64,000 nt of DNA from Helianthus annuus (taxonomy: Eukaryota; Streptophyta; Magnoliopsida; Asterales; Asteraceae). Positions 58,882-64,000 of the stretch are shown here, one piece after another. The notes under the pieces are model-generated. The model was not told where the DNA came from. It saw nothing but the letters and a program-made list of their open reading frames with translations, and ran no database searches. Positions within the stretch are counted from its first letter, which is position 1; every line of letters starts with the position of its first letter. Position numbers and translations under genes: made by a program. The DNA lies in the NCBI RefSeq assembly GCF_002127325.2, contig NC_035437.2, forward strand, positions 165,571,006 through 165,635,005, in the 5' to 3' direction.

Positions 58882-59174
58882 AAACATGTTTCAGGTGATC
58901 TGCTGTAATTCAGGAAAAATGCAGGGGAAGCATTTCAAGCTTAAGATAATGGCTCAGTATAAAATAAAGAAATGTGTTTTATCCAGAAAATCTTACTATT
59001 GTAAATTATCAGGGTTTTATCACGAATTGTGAAATAAAATAATCGGGAAAAGTTTTTAGCTTAAACGATCCTGTAAATAAAATTTCCGCTGCTAAACTCA
59101 CAATAAACAAAGTACCGCAGGATTTCTGTCCCGCGGCTCCTGGAACGGGTCAAACCGGGCCGGGGGCCGTGACA
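58882..59174 (+). repeat. Truncated 5' LTR of G3
   Basis: Begins at AAACATGTTTCAGGTGATC and ends GGGCCGTGACA. It matches 56771-57063 with two substitutions in the shared core. The promoter part present in the solo LTR is lost, so this copy could not start its own transcript from this LTR. Confidence 0.88.
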
Positions 59175-59183
59175 GAAACAAGG

Positions 59184-59196
59184 TGGTATCAGAGCC
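59184..59196 (+). promoter_or_regulatory. Primer-binding site of G3
   Basis: TGGTATCAGAGCC begins nine bases after the LTR. It is the initiator Met-tRNA type. Confidence 0.88.
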
Positions 59197-59303
59197 ACTA
59201 AGTTAAGCTAATTAAGTATTTAAAAGATACTTAATTTTTCCTGATTACTGTTACGTGATTATGTGTTTATGTGATTTTAAACTGATTATTTGTTAATTAC
59301 AGT

Positions 59304-59627
59304 ATGGGTAAGCAAAAGTTACAAGATATCTATCTTAAACTAGATAGGTCAGTCTACGAAGAAGGAAGTTCGTCTAAAACTAAATTTTCAAAGCTCCCTA
59401 CAATTCCTGAAGAAGGAATATTTGTGCAAAAAGCGAATTATGAATATCCGCTTTCTCCTAGAAAAAGGAATATGATTATTAAGAAAAGTAAGGAGCAAAT
59501 CAGAGAAAAGAAGATTAAAAAGGAAACCCAGGAGTTAATTAAGAAATCACCTTGGGAAGATAAACTCGATGAAAAATGGGCAAATTTGTATATATTAGCC
59601 AGTGTGGCAGAACATGCAAATCTTTAG
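59304..59627 (+). CDS. Pre-gag ORF of G3, first part (107 aa)
   Basis: Encodes a Lys-rich basic protein without recognised domain. The segment IPEEGIFVQKANYEYPLSPRK is paralleled in G2 at 42950. The C-terminal half is strongly charged (REKKIKKETQELIKK), perhaps RNA-binding. A non-coding gap of about 190 bp separates it from the second part, whose start follows a CTACACAG acceptor-like site. The two may be exons of one protein. No function is known. Confidence 0.6.
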   Translation: MGKQKLQDIYLKLDRSVYEEGSSSKTKFSKLPTIPEEGIFVQKANYEYPLSPRKRNMIIKKSKEQIREKKIKKETQELIKKSPWEDKLDEKWANLYILASVAEHANL

Positions 59628-59815
59628 ATGCCCTACATCTAGCAAACAGCACTTCCCAATAAGTAAATAAATAAAATTTAGTAAAATAAATCTGAATGTG
59701 TTTTCCTGTATTTTGTACAAATAGTGTGCAATAAAACTTCCATGTTTATTTGTTAAACTTTGTTCCAAAGTTTTAACTTAATATGTTTGTGCATTTTGCA
59801 TATATGCTACACAGC

Positions 59816-60572
59816 ATGAACGAGATATCTGAAGCTTTTCAGAACCTCAATCTTTACCCGGTGAATATAGAAGTTTCTCATGAATTTACTGGATATTTTG
59901 CTGATGTGGACCAACCTGTAAAATTTCCTACTCCACCATTGACCAAACCAAAAAGAAAGAAAAAGAAAAATTATGTGTGGGGAAGCCGTATACGTAGGAA
60001 AAAGCCAGTTACAAAACCTCCTAGAATTAACGACCCTTTAGGAAAAGGAAAGGCAATTATAATCCAGGAAAACCCTAATCAGCAAGAAAGGGAAACTGAA
60101 GCCAATAAAGAGTTTAGGCAAATAGAGAAACAGTTTGAGGAATATTCTCAAGAAATAGAAACAGAAATAGGGCAAGATTCTAGACCAACTCAGGTAGAAA
60201 TTGGGGAGAGTTCTAACCAAAACCAAAGGCTAACTTTTCAGGAGCAGATATATATTCTATTGGCAAACTGTGATACTTTTCAGCCTGTCAATACGAATAT
60301 TTTTACCTATCCTATTGAAAATCCACTTCCTATGAACTCTGGACCAGCAATCCCAGATCCAATAGTACACTTCCAACCTGTAGAAATGGAGGAATGGTGG
60401 ACAAATGATTGGCAATTCTAAAATATTGTCAACGACCCTTATTCCTTTCTTCCACAATTCGATCAAGAACCCCTACCTAATCCACCAATGAGCAATGAGA
60501 ATCTGGCTGAACTTCGCCATTTCGGTGAAGAATTGATGGATGCAGGGAATAGAATTAGGGAGATAGGGGGAC
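59816..60572 (+). pseudogene. Pre-gag ORF of G3, second part, cut by a solo LTR
   Basis: From ATG 59816 the frame encodes a Pro/Lys-rich stretch (KPKRKKKKNYVWGSR is a likely nuclear-localisation signal), then a Glu-rich stretch and a Pro/Tyr/Trp region. It has one in-frame TAA at 60419 and ends in RHFGEELMDAG. The solo LTR at 60573 interrupts it. The frame resumes after the second GGGAC at 62252 and runs to a TAG near 62291-62293. The related G2 ORF has the same tail. No known domain. Confidence 0.6.
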
Positions 60573-62246
60573 TGATGCGTGTGTAGTGTAATATATTTTT
60601 GATGTATATTTAAGCCCCTTTTTACACTTTTAACCAAGTTTTAAATTTATAAAACACGATATTTACTAACACTAAACACACATATGGGCAAGTGCACCCA
60701 TCGTGGACGTAGTATAGTGTTGGTAAGATACCGAGGTCGTCCAAGGACACAAGAGCTTTTAGTACCGGTTTATCCTCAACGTCTAATCAAATCAAAAGGG
60801 TTAGAAAAATGTTTTTAAACTAAGAAAATAAAAACTAACTAAATGCTGAAAAATAAAAATAAAATAAAAACAGATAGACAAGATGAATCACTTGGATCCG
60901 ACATGTGTATTAGTATAACCTTTGATTATTTTTGCACTTTTGCACTTGTTTAAGAGATTATCTTAGTTATTGTAGTAGGCCCCTCTTTTGAAGGCGACGT
61001 TACCCTCAACCCAGTAGTTTGAGTCAGCAAGGATACAATCCTAAAGGGTCGGATTATTGAAAGATAATTAATTAAGTTATTAATGCAAATTGTGGTAGGC
61101 CCCGCTTTTGGCGGTGACGTTACCCTCGGCTAAGTAGTCTGAGTCAGCAGGGATACAGTCCTAAATAGCCGGGTTATAGTATTAATAGTAGTTAACTTAT
61201 GAGGGGGTCAAAGAGTTTGGATCCCCGCCATCCAATACCTATGGGCATTGAAGGAGATCCTACTAAATTTGACCCAGGTCCCAAGCAGGACCTCTAAACG
61301 CTGAACAAGGGCAAGACCCTTACCAAACCGTTCCCTTAACCCCCGACCAGGTAGCCAACATACCTCCATATAGACCGTGGAGATATGAATGGTGAAAATC
61401 TTTTATTTTATATAGACAGTAAAATAATGCCAAGACACCACGGACAAACGATAAGGAAAGATCACCTTCAACATAAGTAACTAGTTATTAAAGTCATTAA
61501 TACAAAACCAAATAAAAAGTGCAAAAGATTAAAAATAAAAAGTATTATACTAAACACTTGTCTTCACCAAGTGATGTAAGAGACTTAGGCAAACATGGCC
61601 TTGATTGTCAAGAACTCTTACGATCAATCTTGGATCCCGAGACGACTCACACACTCTACGATGGACAATGGATGATGGTGGTGGATGATGGTGTTATGGT
61701 GGTGGTGGGTGGTGGATGAAGTGTGAGAGAGGTGGTGTGCCAAGGGATGAGAGAAAATGAAGCCAAGCTCCTCTATTTATAGGCTGAACAGAAGGCTGGA
61801 CACGGCCCCGTGTCCGCTGGACACGGCCCCGTGCCCGTCTGACATTCTCTCTCTTCATTAATTGTAATTGCGAATTACAATTAATGCGCCCGCTGTACTT
61901 TCACCACGCCCCCGTGCCCGCTGGACACGGCCCCGTGGTGGGCAATGGAAGCTTCTACTGGTTTGTCTTTTCTGCTGCTTCCTGGACACGGGGCGTGTTC
62001 AGACTCTGTTTCTTCTCCTTTACTTTGGGAGGTGCCGTTGAGGGTCCGGGCAGTCTACTTTTGTTCCTTTTCTTGTATTTATGGTAGAATTAGTTGTCTT
62101 TTTGCTTCTTTTGTGATTTTGAGCTCATTTCATCCTGAAAATACAAAAGGAAGACAAAAACACCCCTTTTCCAACATTAGTACTTAAAAAGGGTTAATTT
62201 TATGCCTTAATTGATGTGATTTATATGTTGCATTTTACACACATCA
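60573..62246 (-). repeat. Solo LTR (1674 bp) of a different family, with target duplication
   Basis: Ends are TGATGCGTGTG and ACACACATCA, flanked by GGGAC at 60568-60572 and 62247-62251, a perfect 5-bp duplication. A TATAAATA box on the minus strand (61781-61774) suggests minus orientation. It holds a diverged tandem repeat of about 115 bp (units near 60976 and 61091, with GTAGGCCCC and GACGTTACCCTC) and CACGGCCCCGTG palindromes at 61797-61992. No internal retrotransposon sequence. Confidence 0.92.
61774..61781 (-). promoter_or_regulatory. TATA box in the minus-strand solo LTR
   Basis: TATAAATA on the minus strand lies just downstream, in transcription sense, of the CACGGGGCCGTG palindromes. 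Confidence 0.6.
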
Positions 62247-62536
62247 GGGACAGATTGCCTGGAAGTATGATGAAAGGGAACTTTGTTTTTAGGATATCAA
62301 GTAACGAGAGATAAGAAGATGATAAAACTATCGTTGTGTAATAGTAAAAGTAAATAGTGAAACCAGTTGTAACATAACGAATAAAACGTTGTAAAATATC
62401 GGTGTGTATTGATGCATACTATACTGATATAAAATGGAATCGAGAAATCGATAAGTTTTGACTTTATGTGTTATGAATTGTCTGATTATTTGTATAAATT
62501 GCTAATTACTAATTACTCATAATAAATTATTATCAG

Positions 62537-64000
62537 ATGGCAAATAATGATAACGAACTAGTAAATGAAGTTAATCAGTAAGAGCATCACCCAGAAGATC
62601 AATATATGACCAAACAAGATATTGAAAATATTGTTGCTCAAGGAATAGCCAACGCAATTCCAATATTCGTTGCTGCTATAAAAAGTCCAAACGAGCCGCA
62701 ACATATCATTCCTAGTAAACATACTATTGAGGATAATTTCAGTAATAGTATAAACGGGGGCAATGATCATATTAATCATGATAATGAATCTCAGCACACG
62801 CCGCGCCCTAAGAAACGAAAGGCTGCAACACCTGGTTGCACTTTCAAAGAATTCCTTGCTTGTAAACCCGCTGAATTTGCAGGCAACGAAGGAGCCACTG
62901 CAACACTGCGATGGTTAGAGAAAACCGAAGCAGTGATTGCAATAAGTAAATGTGCTGAAGAAGATCAAGTCATGTATGCCTCAAATTTGTTTAAAGAAGG
63001 AGCACTAGAATGGTGGAACACAATACTACAAGCAAAAGGAAGACGGGTGGCTTATGCTATGACTTGGGAAGAATTTAAGAATCTTGTCGAAAGAAAATTC
63101 TGTCCTGAGTATGAGAAGGAACAGATGGCAAATAAGTTCCTAAATCATCGAATGACAGGGGTAGATTGTCGTGGTTATACTTCGACATTCTTCGAATATG
63201 CGAGAGTGGTACCCAATCTGGCTTCGCCAGAACCGGTACTCATTTCCCGATATATTTGGGGATTAATTAGCGAAATTCGCAATATCGTTAAGGCTGCGAG
63301 ACCTCATACTATTGACGATGCAGTAGAATTAGCTAACACCCTAACCGACGAAATAATACGCACAAGAGATGAAGATAGGAAGAAAGAATTGGCTCAAAAG
63401 ATTACCCAGGGATTTAGGGTGGGTAATAGTAGTAATTTCAAGAAGAAAGGAGCAAGACAATCTTCAACCCCGCCATTTTGCAGAAATTGCAGAAGGAAAC
63501 ATTTTGAAAAATGCAATGCAATTTGTAATTTCTGCAAATCTGTAGGCCATAGTGAAGAAAACTGTAAGAAGAAAACTGTAATCTGTTTTCACTGTGGGGA
63601 AACAGGACATTACAAAACCGAATGCCCCAAACTGAACAAAATCACCGATAACAAGGGCAAACCAGTTGAAGGAACTGTTAAGAAAAATGCCAGAGCTTTC
63701 CAGCTAACCACTCAAGAAGCAGAGCTCATTCCGGATGTGATAGCCGGTACGTTTTTAGTTCACAACGTTTATGCAAAAGTATTATTTGACTCTGGTGCAA
63801 ACCAAAGTTTTATAAATACTTCATTCTGTCAAGCTCTTAAGTTACCGTTGACTACCGTTAGGCAGATTTTTACAGTCGAAACTGCAGATGGGAATTCAGT
63901 AGAAATTAATCAGGTTTTGCAAAAAGTAGAAATAGAACTCTCAGGTCATAAATTTGTTGCAAACATATTACCTATGAAACTAGCCGAGTTTGATGTTGTC
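62537..64000 (+). CDS. G3 Gag-protease, partial at the window end
   Basis: The ATG at 62537 is followed by an in-frame TAA at 62579. From ATG 62606 the frame is open for 465 codons to the window edge. It has the gag core (TLRWLEKTEAVIAISKC, ALEWWN, EEFKNLVERKFCPEYE), two zinc knuckles, CNFCKSVGHSEENC and CFHCGETGHYKTEC, and an intact retropepsin motif, LFDSGANQSF. It is close to the G2 protein at 46771, which has lost the active site. Either the first ATG is dead or translation starts at 62606. The copy is otherwise the best preserved gag in the window. Confidence 0.9.

Larger units (their letters stand above)
58882..64000 (+). mobile_element. Ty3/gypsy retrotransposon G3, 5' part, truncated LTR
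   Basis: Relative of G2, with the same pre-gag ORF and gag family. Visible are the last 293 bp of the 5' LTR (58882-59174), the PBS, a two-part pre-gag ORF, a nested solo LTR (60573-62246) and an open gag-protease frame to the window end. About 1160 bp of the LTR 5' part are missing. The rest of pol is outside the window. Confidence 0.9.

Noticed and set aside
58601..59032. 143-residue frame
   Set aside because: It runs from AT-rich DNA into the truncated G3 LTR and ends inside it, so it is not a gene.

Overview
The window reads as nuclear DNA of a flowering plant. The evidence is GT-AG introns, TATA-box promoters, plant-type LTR primer-binding sites (initiator-Met type TGGTATCAGAGC), a Tat-lineage Ty3/gypsy element, an L1-type LINE, MULE-like elements with 9-bp target duplications, and long (TA)n tracts. 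The LTR families look like those I know from Asteraceae (daisy family), but that assignment is from memory and only moderately sure. I saw no rRNA, tRNA, CRISPR array, bacterial operon or organelle gene.

Layout. 1-4904: 5' end of a Ty3/gypsy element on the minus strand (decayed protease, spliced gag, primer-binding site, 2.48-kb LTR). It is inserted in ORF1 of an L1 LINE whose remainder runs to about 9745 on the plus strand. 9746-11850: low-copy DNA holding the only convincing host gene, a three-exon minus-strand gene (11462-10704) for a 90-residue secreted precursor ending in a PSY-type tyrosine-sulfated peptide motif. 11854-18021: DNA transposons: a 277-bp MULE-type MITE, a TIR element full of a CATTGCGTTTTAG minisatellite, and a MULE nested in another MULE, both with perfect 9-bp target duplications. 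18296-32281: a hAT-like element split by a 13.2-kb Tat-lineage element (19055-32210) with near-identical LTRs, a gag-pol frame carrying six nonsense codons, and a six-exon antisense gene. 33268-41250: a second minisatellite TIR element, several MITEs, short tandem repeats and a broken fragment of a host gene. 41488-52572: a decayed Ty3/gypsy element with a pre-gag ORF and a cluster of four fold-back MITEs sitting in (TA)n tracts. 52573-58881: LTR-like repeat DNA with a solo LTR and two covarying hairpins. 58882-64000: a better preserved relative of the 41-52 kb element, with a truncated 5' LTR, a solo LTR of another family inside its pre-gag ORF, and a gag-protease frame open to the window end.

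How it fits together. The region is built by nested insertion: gypsy into LINE, MULE into MULE, Tat into hAT, solo LTR into gypsy, solo LTR into a hairpin repeat. Most insertion junctions can be read to the base from target duplications. Only the PSY-like gene looks like a functional host locus. The transposon proteins are mostly broken, often by stops that look like C-to-T or G-to-A changes, as expected of methylated repeats.
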